Below the pieces are notes generated by a model. That model was not told the DNA's origin and did not search any database. It was given only the letters and a program-made list of their open reading frames with translations. DNA of 35,924 bases from UBA1275 sp038124025 (GTDB lineage Bacteria > Bacteroidota > Rhodothermia > Balneolales > Balneolaceae): positions 1 to 35,924 of the forward strand of contig JAYPBC010000020.1 in the NCBI GenBank assembly GCA_038124025.1, read 5' to 3'. Positions 9,106 to 18,479 of the stretch are shown here, one piece after another. The translations under genes were made by a program, and so were the position numbers. Every line of letters starts with the position of its first letter. The stretch's first letter is position 1.

Positions 9106-9680
9106 GCAGTAAATAAAATAATATTCACTATATACAGGGTATCCAACGAACTAACATTGCCAACCAATATTGATTTGATACTCAACTCATGGGCCAACGC
9201 ATTAAGATGTACCCAAGATAGGAATTATACTATAAGTAATATAAAGCACTCAAATCCTCAAATATTACGTTTCATCTTCTCTCCTATAATCTGATAAACC
9301 GAAATAGAATTTAATGTAACGAATGCATTAAAATTAACTATGTTCAAGCCCATGATTCTATTCAGATAGGTCTTCAACTATAGAAATATGACTTAGGTTA
9401 ATTTCCTTTATTTTGAGCTAGAAAAATACCCTAAAGTGATGCGTTTTATTATAACTTATGCACTTTGTGACGGTTGTATATGAGTATTTATTCTAGAATA
9501 TTAGACAATGGTACATTAATTGAGATTAAGCATGTTAAAATTGAGTGTACAAAAGTTAAATTCTCCAACAGAATCTACCAATAGTACAAATCAGTAAACT
9601 CTGCTACAGTATGTTAACTATGCCAAAGATGTTAGTTTCAATGTAATAGCTATTTGCATCACGATACATATACCTTTCTT
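9106..9680. other. 575-bp gene-free stretch
   Basis: This AT-rich stretch separates the orphan lipoprotein from the first operon of the wall-scavenging locus. I see no tRNA-like or strong terminator structure. The longest ATG reading frame is 34 codons (9480-9584) with nothing to support it. Weak structures are an inverted repeat TTTAATG/CATTAAA (9310-9316 and 9326-9332) and the 12-bp palindrome TATTCTAGAATA (9489-9500). The promoter of the downstream operon probably lies in the last 200 bp, but I cannot place it. A degenerate gene or a small RNA cannot be excluded. Confidence 0.5.
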
Positions 9681-11366
9681 ATGGATACGATTCGAACGAA
9701 CTTAACTATACTTTTTTTCTTTGTATACTTTCCAAATTTGAGTAGTGCTCAAAACATTGATTGGAGCAATATAAGCGAACAATACTCTTTACCAGAGGGT
9801 GTTCAACTCTTCGAAGGTACCAGACCCAGCCCGGCTCTAAAAGTTTGGTACATTGAAGTTGATTTAAAGGTAACTGAAATTGGCTTAGTCCCTTATTTAG
9901 CAAATAATGGTACTGAAACATTAACCGAGTTTTCTGAACGAATAGGAGCGATAGCTGCAATAAACGGCGGCTATTTTGGAGGAAATAGCAGTTATTCCAC
10001 AGTGGTTCAACCTGGACAAGTTCTTTCTCGCAACGTAGGTAGCTTAAATCGAAATAATCGGACTTACCCTATCATCAGAAGTGCTTTTTCAATTGCTAAA
10101 AACCGAGATATGATGGTAGATTGGATTTATCATTTCGGAAGTACAACCAATGATATTTATCGTTTCGACCAGCCTATGGCATATACTAGTGGAGCTAGTG
10201 ATCTCCCGTTAGCCGCACCAAACAAAAATTCAGGCGAAGCATTTGATATGTACATGGGAATTGGTGGTGGCCCAGTTTTGGTTAAAGGTGATTCAGTTCA
10301 TGTTAGCTATAATGAAGAAATTTTTTGGGGATCTGGGGTAGGTTTAACCAATAGAGATCCTAGAACAGCTGTTGGTTATACCGCTGATGGCCGTGCTATC
10401 CTTTTAGTCACCGATGGCCGACAAGTAGCTTCCCAGGGTTTCAGCCTACCTGAAATGGCACAAGTTATGATAAATCTAGGATGCACGGAAGCCATCAATT
10501 TAGATGGAGGAGGAAGCAGTCAAATGGCTGTGAGCAATCAACTCATAAACCGTCCAGGTGGTGGTACTAATCAACGACCTGTCACAAGTTTCTTAGCGGT
10601 GATCCCTGCCGATTCAGTTCCCGGGTTGCCGGTCGTTGGTTTTGAGGAGATATTAGATACCGATGACGATGCGGTTGAGGTGTCCGAAGGTTGGGCTGCA
10701 TCGGCTAATTCAGGATATTGGGGCGAGAGTCCGTCCTTAATCACCTTGGGCGGAGACGGAAGCAAGACTGTCCGATTTTCTCCTAAGCTCCCATCGGCTG
10801 GTAGATATCGAGTGGATGGTTGGTGGGTTTCTTCATTCAACCGAAGTAAAAAGACTGCTCATATAATCCAGCATAGGTTGGGTATTGACACTGTATATGC
10901 TGATCAAAGTACCAATTCATCGCAATGGGTAGAACTCGGAGAATACGAATTCAACGGCAATTCTGAGGATGTAGTTACCGTATCTAACTTTGGTGGGGAT
11001 AGCTTTAATTATGTAGTGGCAGATGCCGTTCGTTGGGTTGGTTTAGATGAGGAAGTAACCAACAACGAATGGAATCTATCTGAGACAGCAAGGAGCTTTG
11101 AACTGCTTCAGGTTTATCCCAATCCCTTTAATCCAAGTACTCAAATAGAATATGTTTTAGAACAGCCGGGCACCGTTCGTTTAGAAGTTTTTGATGTGCA
11201 GGGACAATTACTTGAGACCCTTGTAAATAGAGAACAACAATCCGGTACTCATAGGATTCGATGGCTAGCTAGCGACCAATCAACAGGGCTCTACTTTGTT
11301 CGTATTCAATTTGAAAATAGTCAAAGTTATTGGTATGATACTCATAAGGTTACGCTAATAAAATAA
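9681..11366 (+). CDS. T9SS-exported phosphodiester glycosidase (NAGPA family) with golvesin-like domain
   Basis: This 561-residue protein has four parts: a signal peptide (about 1-24, ending LSSAQ); a NAGPA/DUF2233 domain (about 50-315) with INGGYF (94-99), VTDGRQ (about 243-248) and NLDGGGS (273-279); a golvesin/Xly-like beta domain (about 325-455, GRYRVDGWW and VVADAVRW); and a T9SS tail (about 480-561) containing YPNPFNPST and ending TLIK. The family prototype is the human uncovering enzyme, which removes alpha-GlcNAc from a phosphodiester. Bacterial members are thought to cleave sugar-1-phosphate diesters, but the substrate here is unknown. T9SS export predicts surface attachment or release. 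I chose ATG 9681 because the upstream TTG at 9654 adds a poor n-region. The gene leads a four-gene plus-strand set with gaps of 46-91 bp. A shorter paralogue lies at 22346-23518. Confidence 0.88.
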   Translation: MDTIRTNLTILFFFVYFPNLSSAQNIDWSNISEQYSLPEGVQLFEGTRPSPALKVWYIEVDLKVTEIGLVPYLANNGTETLTEFSERIGAIAAINGGYFGGNSSYSTVVQPGQVLSRNVGSLNRNNRTYPIIRSAFSIAKNRDMMVDWIYHFGSTTNDIYRFDQPMAYTSGASDLPLAAPNKNSGEAFDMYMGIGGGPVLVKGDSVHVSYNEEIFWGSGVGLTNRDPRTAVGYTADGRAILLVTDGRQVASQGFSLPEMAQVMINLGCTEAINLDGGGSSQMAVSNQLINRPGGGTNQRPVTSFLAVIPADSVPGLPVVGFEEILDTDDDAVEVSEGWAASANSGYWGESPSLITLGGDGSKTVRFSPKLPSAGRYRVDGWWVSSFNRSKKTAHIIQHRLGIDTVYADQSTNSSQWVELGEYEFNGNSEDVVTVSNFGGDSFNYVVADAVRWVGLDEEVTNNEWNLSETARSFELLQVYPNPFNPSTQIEYVLEQPGTVRLEVFDVQGQLLETLVNREQQSGTHRIRWLASDQSTGLYFVRIQFENSQSYWYDTHKVTLIK

Positions 11367-11434
11367 CCGATCTTAGTACGGCTGTTAGATATAACTCCTA
11401 AGCCAAATTACCAAGCGTACATCATTGATATAGC

Positions 11435-12742
11435 ATGCTAAATAGACTAACCAACATGGCTAATTCTATGACTTCAACCAAAGAAAATCCTTGGTGGTGG
11501 ATACCAACACTCTATTATACCCAAGGCATACCCTATATTATTGTGGTAACCGTTTCGGTTATCATGTACAAAGATTTAGGTATTTCCAATGCACAGCTAG
11601 CCTTATTTACTAGTTTACTTGCCCTACCTTGGGCGTTAAAACCCTTATGGAGTCCCTTTGTTGACGTATTCAAAACCAAACGCTGGTGGACGTACATGAT
11701 GCAAGGGGTCATTGGAATTGGCTTTGTCGGTGCGGCTGCTGCCATGCAGACCCCCTACTTTTTTGAAGTATCCTTGATTTTTTTGTTCATAATCGCCTTT
11801 GCCTCCTCCACACATGATATTGCCGCCGATGGTTTTTATATGCTTGCATTAAGTGATGATCGGCAATCGTTTTTTGTGGGCATACGCTCTACTTTTTTCC
11901 GTCTAGCAATGTGGAGTGGTGAGGGCTTATTCGTGGTTTTGGCAGGTATTTTGGCAACCCGTACAATGGACTCCAGTCTAGCATGGACCATTGTCTTAGC
12001 AATGGTTGCAGGAATAATGATTCTCATGTTTGGATATCATCTGCGAATGCTGCCCTACCCTCTTGAAGATGCCCCAGCAGAAAAAGTGGATGAATCACCC
12101 TTGCAAGCCGTTTGGAGTACCATCGTGGAATTTTTTAAAAAAGATCAAATTCTATTAGCGGTCACCTTTGTATTACTCTACCGATTCGGAGAGGGACAAT
12201 TAGTCAAAATGGCAGCCCCTTTTTTAATGGATAGCATAGAAGCAGGTGGGCTTGGACTAAGCGTTACCGACGTTGGTTATATAAATGGAGTAATCGGTCT
12301 ATTAGCTCTTACGGCCGGAGGAATTTTAGGAGGGATTGTCATTTCAAGACATGGGCTAAAGGCATGGATGTGGCCTATGATCGGAATAATGAATCTCCCT
12401 AACCTAGCCTACTGGTATTTGGCGGCTAATCAGCCAGAGAATTTTTGGGTAATTAGTAGTTTAGTAGGCATAGAAAAGTTTGGATATGGCTTCGGTTTTA
12501 CAGCCTTTTTAATGTTTTTGATTTACATTGCTCGTGGACCGTTCAAAACAGCCCACTATGCATTTGGTACTGCGCTCATGGCGTTCGGCATGAGTATACC
12601 TGGTGCTATTTCGGGGCTAGTTCAAGAGGCCATTGGATATGAATACTTTTTTATTTGGGTATTAGTATCTGCTGTGCCCATTGTGATAATTACCCCATTT
12701 TTACGAATTGAAGCCGACTTTGGCAAAAAGAAAAATAAGTAA
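11435..12742 (+). CDS. AmpG-like MFS permease, probable muropeptide or amino-sugar importer
   Basis: This 435-residue membrane protein has about 12 transmembrane helices and AmpG/PAT-type MFS signatures: NPWWWIPTLYYTQGIPY at the first helix, WALKPLWSP after the second, and HDIAADG in the fourth. AmpG proteins import GlcNAc-anhydroMurNAc peptides or related wall fragments into the cytoplasm, and Bacteroidota relatives are found with MurNAc catabolic genes. That role fits here because the gene sits between a phosphodiester glycosidase and an amidase, close to namZ and nagZ. The fragment transported (disaccharide, muropeptide or free MurNAc) cannot be read from sequence. ATG 11435 is the longest start; ATG 11456 and 11468 are also possible because family members often begin just before NPW. 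It lies 68 bp after the glycosidase stop, with no terminator seen between. Confidence 0.85.
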   Translation: MLNRLTNMANSMTSTKENPWWWIPTLYYTQGIPYIIVVTVSVIMYKDLGISNAQLALFTSLLALPWALKPLWSPFVDVFKTKRWWTYMMQGVIGIGFVGAAAAMQTPYFFEVSLIFLFIIAFASSTHDIAADGFYMLALSDDRQSFFVGIRSTFFRLAMWSGEGLFVVLAGILATRTMDSSLAWTIVLAMVAGIMILMFGYHLRMLPYPLEDAPAEKVDESPLQAVWSTIVEFFKKDQILLAVTFVLLYRFGEGQLVKMAAPFLMDSIEAGGLGLSVTDVGYINGVIGLLALTAGGILGGIVISRHGLKAWMWPMIGIMNLPNLAYWYLAANQPENFWVISSLVGIEKFGYGFGFTAFLMFLIYIARGPFKTAHYAFGTALMAFGMSIPGAISGLVQEAIGYEYFFIWVLVSAVPIVIITPFLRIEADFGKKKNK

Positions 12743-12788
12743 TACTACCCATACCAATAACGTTTTTAGCTTTATAACCACTTTCTTT

Positions 12789-13889
12789 ATGTATACAAAC
12801 ACTAAAAGAAATACTCATTTATCTAGGGTATGGCACAATCGCTTTATCCCTGCATTTGCCTTTCTTATTTCAGCTCTGTTGAATCCCGTATTTGCCCAAG
12901 ATAGTACAACAGATTCTGTAAATAACGAACAACTACAATCCAAGGAAGAAAAAATTAACACATCTAATTCTGATTTGCTGTTTAATCCACAACCACCCAT
13001 CGAGCTTATTCGGGGGGATGAGGTTCCATTTATGAATGCACATTTTTCACCCGATGGGGAGCACATTGCATTTACTGGGCCAAATTATTTCGGACTTTGG
13101 GTAGCTGATTATAGCCAACAAGACAGTATCTATGTCACTAACATGCGTAAACTTACCAGCGTACAAGCGGGATTTGGATACGATTGGTCGTTGGATGGTG
13201 AATGGATTTTATCAACTCACCATGTATATCGAGACCGAAAAAAAATGAGTGCTTTACAGCTCTATGGAACGGATGCGGGAACAACCAAACGACTCAATGA
13301 ATACAGCATGGGATACCAAGGCGATCCAGAATGGATAGGATTTGAGTCAACGGCCATCATTCCCTCCAGAGACGGTTTAATTAGGGCTGAAACTGGCATA
13401 GAATTACCTGAGCGACTAAAGCCTGCGATTCCCGATGATCGTAACCGGCTTATGATAGTAGATGAAAAACTATACCTTGTCAGCGAGAGTGATAGTGAGA
13501 TGGAGCCAATATTACCATTTAACGATGCAGAAGCTAAAATATTGAATTTGGTTCGATCACCCGATGGAAAACATGTTGCTTTTGAACGTTATGGTGAAGG
13601 GCTATACCTGATGGATTACAAAGGAGACAATCTCCGCTTTCTAGGTAAAGCTTATCGTCCTAGCTGGTCTCCAGACAGTAGGCATATAGTAGCCATGGAA
13701 ACCCAGGATAATGGGTATGCCTTTACAGCTGCCGAACTTGTTGTCTTTGGAGCCAATGAACCAACTAGAGTAGAAATCACCACTAATACCGATTTAATCA
13801 CCTTAAATCCAAGCTGGTCTCCCTATGGGGATTCTATTTTGTTTAATGATCCAGAAACCGGTCATATTTACTTGTTACCTCTGCGGTAG
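12789..13889 (+). CDS. Exported WD40-like (PD40/TolB-type) beta-propeller protein
   Basis: This 366-residue protein has a signal peptide (about 1-37: basic start, core FIPAFAFLISALL, end NPVFAQ). It carries repeated PD40-type blade motifs: FSPDGEHIAF, WSLDGEWILS, RSPDGKHVAF, SWSPDSRHIV and SWSPYGDSIL. This is the propeller fold seen in TolB and the N-terminal half of prolyl oligopeptidases, but there is no peptidase domain, so it is a binding or scaffold protein rather than an enzyme. It lies 46 bp after the AmpG-like gene and 91 bp before the surface amidase, so it probably belongs to that operon. It might bind a released wall fragment or a partner enzyme (inference). An in-frame TTG at 12708 would overlap the permease gene and spoil the signal peptide, so ATG 12789 is preferred. 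Confidence 0.8.
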   Translation: MYTNTKRNTHLSRVWHNRFIPAFAFLISALLNPVFAQDSTTDSVNNEQLQSKEEKINTSNSDLLFNPQPPIELIRGDEVPFMNAHFSPDGEHIAFTGPNYFGLWVADYSQQDSIYVTNMRKLTSVQAGFGYDWSLDGEWILSTHHVYRDRKKMSALQLYGTDAGTTKRLNEYSMGYQGDPEWIGFESTAIIPSRDGLIRAETGIELPERLKPAIPDDRNRLMIVDEKLYLVSESDSEMEPILPFNDAEAKILNLVRSPDGKHVAFERYGEGLYLMDYKGDNLRFLGKAYRPSWSPDSRHIVAMETQDNGYAFTAAELVVFGANEPTRVEITTNTDLITLNPSWSPYGDSILFNDPETGHIYLLPLR

Positions 13890-13980
13890 CGTGAAAAAAA
13901 CGGCATCCATTCCTTACATGATCATTTTTCAAGTAAACTAGCCAAAAAGAAACTAAACCTGCCACGGTTCACCTATCAAC

Positions 13981-16560
13981 ATGATTTCTACACATTATTC
14001 ATTGCCTCATATGCTTAACACACTCTTGATGCATAATCCAAGCCGATTACTTCTTTTCATGATAACACTCACATTTGTTATCACCCTCAAACCATCAAAC
14101 TCCTTCGCTCAAGAAGTTACGGGGCTTTCAGGATGGTCCCTATTTTTAGATCCAGGGCATAGTAGGACTGAAAATCAAGGTCTTTACAATTATTCAGAGG
14201 CAGAAAAAGTACTCCGTATCGGTCTAGCACTTCGTGAAATGCTCTTAACTACTACCGATATTGACACTGTCTATCTTAGTCGAGATAATGATCAAATTTC
14301 GGTTAGTCTGTCACAACGAACAGATAGAGCCAATGCTTTAGCGGCTGATTTTTTCCACTCTATTCATTCCGATGCTGGACCTGCGTCTGCTAATAGTACA
14401 TTAATGCTCCACGGTGGTTGGCGATCGGGTGGAGTAACGGTAGAAAAAAGCCCCAAGGGCGGAAAGGAAATGGGAGATTTAATGATAACCAATTTGTCCG
14501 CAGCCATGCGAGTTGGTACCCGGGGCAATTACGCCGATCGGAATTTCTATCAAGGGAGTTCGGTTGCCTCCCATTCCCGGCAATATCCCTATTTACATGT
14601 CAACCGAGAATCAAGCATGGCTTCTGTGCTCAGTGAAGGCGGATTCCATACCAATCCTAGGCAGCAGCAGCTAAATATGAATGCCGAGTATAAACGACTT
14701 GAGGCTCAATCCCATTATTGGTCGGTTCTAGCGTACATGGGAGTAGATGAGCGACCAACCGTTGGTATAGTTACCGGCGTAGTAACGGATGCAGCTAGTG
14801 GAAAAGCTATAAACGGAGCTACTATACGAATAGGAGATAAAAGCTACACTACGGACAGTTTTGAATCCTTATTTTCTGCATACTCAAGTCCTGAAGAAGA
14901 GTTAGGAAATGGTTTTTTCTACCTTGAAAATCTCCCAAATGGTATTCAACAAATTACCTATGAAGCCGACGGTTATTATTCTGATACCTTGGAAATCGAT
15001 GTATTAACGGATGACTTTAGTTTCGCCGATCATCAATTAAACTCAAATATTGAACCTTTTGTGGCTTCTGTATCCTTGGATTCCGGAAATTCTCTGGATA
15101 TTGGAGAGCCCTTAATACTTGAATTTAGTCGTACAATGAATAAAGCCTCTGTGGAAAATGCATTGATGCTCACACCTAATGTTGAAAATTTAAATTATAC
15201 CTGGACATCTGGATCAACCCTAAAAATTTCGTCAGCCAATTTTGAATTTGTGACTGATTATACGCTAGAAATCAACGATAGTGCAACAGATGACTCTCCT
15301 TTTGAACATGGCTTTGACGGCGATGCAGATGGTGAAGCAGGTGGAAGCTTCATTTTATCTTTCTCTACCTCACCTGCAGATATAATGGCACCCATCAGCT
15401 CCGATGTCTTTCCTAGCTCTGGAGTTGGATTTGATCAATTTCCGATTGCGTCCATTCGATTTAATGAACCATTGGATACCGCTGCATTTGACTCCTCTAC
15501 CATGTATTATTTAACCTCTGGTCGTAGAATACCCGGTGAATTAGCCTATTATGAAGTAGGTTCAGAAAGCGTTCTTAATTATTTTCCAAGCGAACCACTG
15601 CTTCCTAACGCCTACCATCTACTTAGTATTTCAAAGCATATAAGCGATACACTCGGTAATGCTTTGGGCAGGGGAATACTAAAAAGTTTTCCAACGAGCA
15701 GCCAAGGTATTCGTGTTAATAGAGTTTTAGACGCCTTTGATGGTGACTTTTCACCATGGTGGTTTCCTTCTCAAAGTGGTAGTACAACCGGTTATGTCGG
15801 GGAGTCTACAACTCGAATAGCCGAAACTAAATGGACCAATAAACTCACTAAAAGCTCACAGGCTATGCGCATTCAGTATGGATGGAATACCAGTGATTCA
15901 GAACACCTGATTCGCGTTTACAGAAATTCTAGTACGCCTAAATTTCCAAATAATAGTCTTATACAAGCCTTTATTTTTGGGGATGGATCAGGTAATCCTT
16001 TTCGTTTTATGCTACGAGACGGAAGTAATCAATTAGAGGGTAGTTCATGGATCCCTATCGACTGGATTGGATGGAAACTAGTGACATGGAATTTAGCAAC
16101 AGACCCGGTCATCGGTTGGGTTAATGGCAATGGAAGCCTTAATGGTAATGTATACATCGATAGTTTCCAGCTTAGCTACTCTGAGGGTAGTTCTAGCCAA
16201 GGCTTTATAGTATTCGATGATCTACGTGTTGCAGAGATTGCTACTGCCATTTCAAATGAGAATCTAGATGACGCTCTAACAACCAATGAGCTACCTAAGC
16301 AAGTAGTATTACAACAGAATTATCCTAACCCATTTAATCCTAGCACAAGCATACGGTTTAGTCTGCCAGAAGCACAAGAAATTAGTCTTCTACTGTATGA
16401 TATGTTAGGACGAGAGGTTAATGTTATTGCAAAAGGTATACATTCAGCTGGTGAGCATAGCTATCGATTAAATGCCGCTGGATTGGCAAGTGGAGTATAT
16501 GTATATCAACTCCAAACTAATTCTGGTGTACTTAGTAAAAAAATGACGCTAATAAAATAG
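13981..16560 (+). CDS. T9SS-exported multidomain N-acetylmuramoyl-L-alanine amidase
   Basis: This 859-residue protein has a signal sequence ending NSFAQ near residue 44, followed by an Amidase_3 domain (about 52-255). The zinc ligands are H60 (LDPGH), a glutamate at 73 or 75 (YSEAEK) and H129 (SIHSD), with catalytic E219 in SEGGFHTNP, so it looks active. Next come a carboxypeptidase-regulatory-like beta domain (about 262-350), two Big_5/Ig-like modules (about 358-465 and 470-580), a jelly-roll-like, possibly glycan-binding module (about 590-765, ending VFDDLRVAE) and a T9SS tail (about 780-859, YPNPFNPST, ending TLIK). Amidase_3 enzymes cut the bond between MurNAc and L-alanine, freeing stem peptides. 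Surface display suggests action on wall material outside the cell. ATG 13981 is the longest start; 14011 or 14029 would give a more usual signal peptide. It is last in its operon and converges on the second amidase. Confidence 0.9.
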   Translation: MISTHYSLPHMLNTLLMHNPSRLLLFMITLTFVITLKPSNSFAQEVTGLSGWSLFLDPGHSRTENQGLYNYSEAEKVLRIGLALREMLLTTTDIDTVYLSRDNDQISVSLSQRTDRANALAADFFHSIHSDAGPASANSTLMLHGGWRSGGVTVEKSPKGGKEMGDLMITNLSAAMRVGTRGNYADRNFYQGSSVASHSRQYPYLHVNRESSMASVLSEGGFHTNPRQQQLNMNAEYKRLEAQSHYWSVLAYMGVDERPTVGIVTGVVTDAASGKAINGATIRIGDKSYTTDSFESLFSAYSSPEEELGNGFFYLENLPNGIQQITYEADGYYSDTLEIDVLTDDFSFADHQLNSNIEPFVASVSLDSGNSLDIGEPLILEFSRTMNKASVENALMLTPNVENLNYTWTSGSTLKISSANFEFVTDYTLEINDSATDDSPFEHGFDGDADGEAGGSFILSFSTSPADIMAPISSDVFPSSGVGFDQFPIASIRFNEPLDTAAFDSSTMYYLTSGRRIPGELAYYEVGSESVLNYFPSEPLLPNAYHLLSISKHISDTLGNALGRGILKSFPTSSQGIRVNRVLDAFDGDFSPWWFPSQSGSTTGYVGESTTRIAETKWTNKLTKSSQAMRIQYGWNTSDSEHLIRVYRNSSTPKFPNNSLIQAFIFGDGSGNPFRFMLRDGSNQLEGSSWIPIDWIGWKLVTWNLATDPVIGWVNGNGSLNGNVYIDSFQLSYSEGSSSQGFIVFDDLRVAEIATAISNENLDDALTTNELPKQVVLQQNYPNPFNPSTSIRFSLPEAQEISLLLYDMLGREVNVIAKGIHSAGEHSYRLNAAGLASGVYVYQLQTNSGVLSKKMTLIK

Positions 16561-16625
16561 GGTTATCTGCTACTAAATAACTATGCAATAGTCCTGACAC
16601 TTCTAATTAATTATTAGCCAGTGGC

Positions 16626-18461
16626 TTATTTCTCAACCTCTAAACCTTCATATGGCCAATGAGCGTATTGGGAATAGTATTCTTCCAAGCCTTCCACTAT
16701 TTGTTGGGCCATACGACGTTGGTAATAAGGATCTAGTAGGAAAATTTCTTCTTCAGGGTTTGATAAAAAAGCAGTTTCAACCAGCACATTTGGGAAATCG
16801 GTTGGTGCATTTAATGAAAAATTAAAACTTCCCGTTAATCCATAATCATCCAAGCCCAATTCTCGCATTTTATTGTACATGATTTCAGCCAGAGGCTTAT
16901 ACGCCATATGTTTATAAAATGCTCCTGTGCCTTTGATTTCTCTGGGGTCAGCAGCATATCCAATAGAATTAGCATGAATGCTAACCAGCAATTCAGCATG
17001 ATTGGTCCGAACAATATCAGCTCTCTCACTCATATATAAATACGAGTCATCGGTTCTTGTCATGATCACTTTAGCCCCCGCTTCTTGCAGTAATTCCTCG
17101 AGTTTCTTTGAGATAGCCAAAGCCACTTCCTTTTCCATGACCCCAGTAGAGCCCAGCGCACCTTTACTCCGACCGCCATGTCCAGCATCAACAGCAATGA
17201 TTCGATTTTTTAAGGGCATCTGAGCGTCATCAATTTTAGGCGGATGTTTAACAACAATGCGCATCTGACCTCGCCACCCATATTCCACATAATAACCCCA
17301 GTGGCGTTTTTGGGCTAAATCAATAAATAGCCGTAGCCGTTCGTCCTCCATTTGCCTCCAACGAAGCTCGTCTATTCCTGTTGCTTCATCCAATAATATC
17401 TTCCAATTCGTGTTAGAGGTGGCTCCAAAGATATCTACTATAATACGATTAGGATCTAATTCTGTGTGTACGATGTAAGGTAAACGCTTGGGTAAAGAGA
17501 CTGTAATAATGTCGGCACCTTGTAGGTGCTCCGTATTCTCATTAGTTGAGGCTATGCGGATATTTCCACTGAGTGCTTGTTCAGGTAGTTCAAAACTCTG
17601 CTTTAGATCGACAAAACGAGTGGGTATCCATGCATGCAACGAAGGGCTAAGTTCCACCTTGTACAAGCCAATTTGCTCACCTACGATCTTTAGCTCCACC
17701 CCTTCATAAATAGAGCCATACTTGGCCCCTCCTAACCGGTCCGAACCCAAGCCAATATTGAGATAAGCATCGGGGGTGTTGACCACACCTATTTTCGGCA
17801 ACCCCCCCACCTTAATGGTTTCGGCGCTAGTAGCCTGAGATCGTTGTAGCCACTTTCCCTTTAAACTGAACTCTATTGGCCCCTCAAAAAGTTGATCATA
17901 GGCATCGACTGTATGATAGGCTTCATAAACACCAGGACTTCGTTCATTCATTATGACCTTTGTGTGTTGTTCTCCTACGGAATAACTAAGCTGTTTAGCT
18001 GGTGTGGCCTGGGCTAATATTGGTACCACATCACCAGGTCCATACCATTGTTCGGTATTTAGACGATCTCCCTCAGGTTGAATAAACCATTTTTTGATGG
18101 GCCCTTCAGACTTTTTGTTTACCATTACCGAGCTATATTCCTGAGCTCGGCTTGGCTTTACAAGGTACCGGGTTTGTCTAACAGTATCTCCGTCCAAAAC
18201 GACCATAAATTCAATGGGAGTAATCTGTTCAGAAGGAAATATCATATCTACGAAAGCACCTGAACTATATACTTGAACCTCTTTCCCATTAACAAAAGCT
18301 TGAGCATTTGGATTAGTATGGGCTGCAACCCGGTACCGGGAGAATGGATACTCGACAGAATCCTGTTCAGGTATCACAATACCTAAAGTGAGCGGATTGT
18401 ACTGTGCCCAGGCCAATTGACCTAGACTCGCACATAGCAAAACAAAAAATATCTTCTTCAT
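16626..18461 (-). CDS. Exported N-acetylmuramoyl-L-alanine amidase without T9SS tail
   Basis: This 611-residue protein has a clean signal peptide (1-20, MKKIFFVLLC...AWAQ), an N-terminal beta-rich region (about 25-290, with an SH3-like stretch near KVELSP.LHAWIPTRFVDL), an AMIN-like middle and a C-terminal Amidase_3 domain (about 420-600). Catalytic features are intact: H428 in VDAGHGG, E443 in MEKEVA, H496 in SIHANS and E562 in VETAFLSNPEEE. It should hydrolyse the MurNAc-L-Ala bond in the periplasm. It lies 18 bp downstream of namZ on the same strand, so the two are very likely co-transcribed. Stripping the peptide before NamZ cuts the glycan is a sensible pairing, because naked MurNAc-GlcNAc is what characterised NamZ enzymes use. 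It could also serve ordinary cell division, like AmiA/B/C, but the operon argues for salvage. Confidence 0.93.
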   Translation of the reverse strand: MKKIFFVLLCASLGQLAWAQYNPLTLGIVIPEQDSVEYPFSRYRVAAHTNPNAQAFVNGKEVQVYSSGAFVDMIFPSEQITPIEFMVVLDGDTVRQTRYLVKPSRAQEYSSVMVNKKSEGPIKKWFIQPEGDRLNTEQWYGPGDVVPILAQATPAKQLSYSVGEQHTKVIMNERSPGVYEAYHTVDAYDQLFEGPIEFSLKGKWLQRSQATSAETIKVGGLPKIGVVNTPDAYLNIGLGSDRLGGAKYGSIYEGVELKIVGEQIGLYKVELSPSLHAWIPTRFVDLKQSFELPEQALSGNIRIASTNENTEHLQGADIITVSLPKRLPYIVHTELDPNRIIVDIFGATSNTNWKILLDEATGIDELRWRQMEDERLRLFIDLAQKRHWGYYVEYGWRGQMRIVVKHPPKIDDAQMPLKNRIIAVDAGHGGRSKGALGSTGVMEKEVALAISKKLEELLQEAGAKVIMTRTDDSYLYMSERADIVRTNHAELLVSIHANSIGYAADPREIKGTGAFYKHMAYKPLAEIMYNKMRELGLDDYGLTGSFNFSLNAPTDFPNVLVETAFLSNPEEEIFLLDPYYQRRMAQQIVEGLEEYYSQYAHWPYEGLEVEK

Positions 18462-18479
18462 AGCATTAAATAATTATGA

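Noticed and set aside
9480..9584. 34-codon ATG reading frame in the empty stretch before the NAGPA gene
   Set aside because: No ribosome site, no recognisable sequence and a length expected by chance in AT-rich DNA.
9654..9680. TTG-initiated extension of the NAGPA gene
   Set aside because: It adds nine residues that weaken the signal peptide; ATG 9681 is better.
12708..12788. TTG-initiated extension of the propeller gene overlapping the permease
   Set aside because: It would overlap the upstream gene and put 27 extra residues before a good signal peptide.
16600..16640. AGCC-AGT-GGCT hairpin between the two convergent amidase genes
   Set aside because: The four-base stem is too short and there is no T-tract, so I do not call a terminator.
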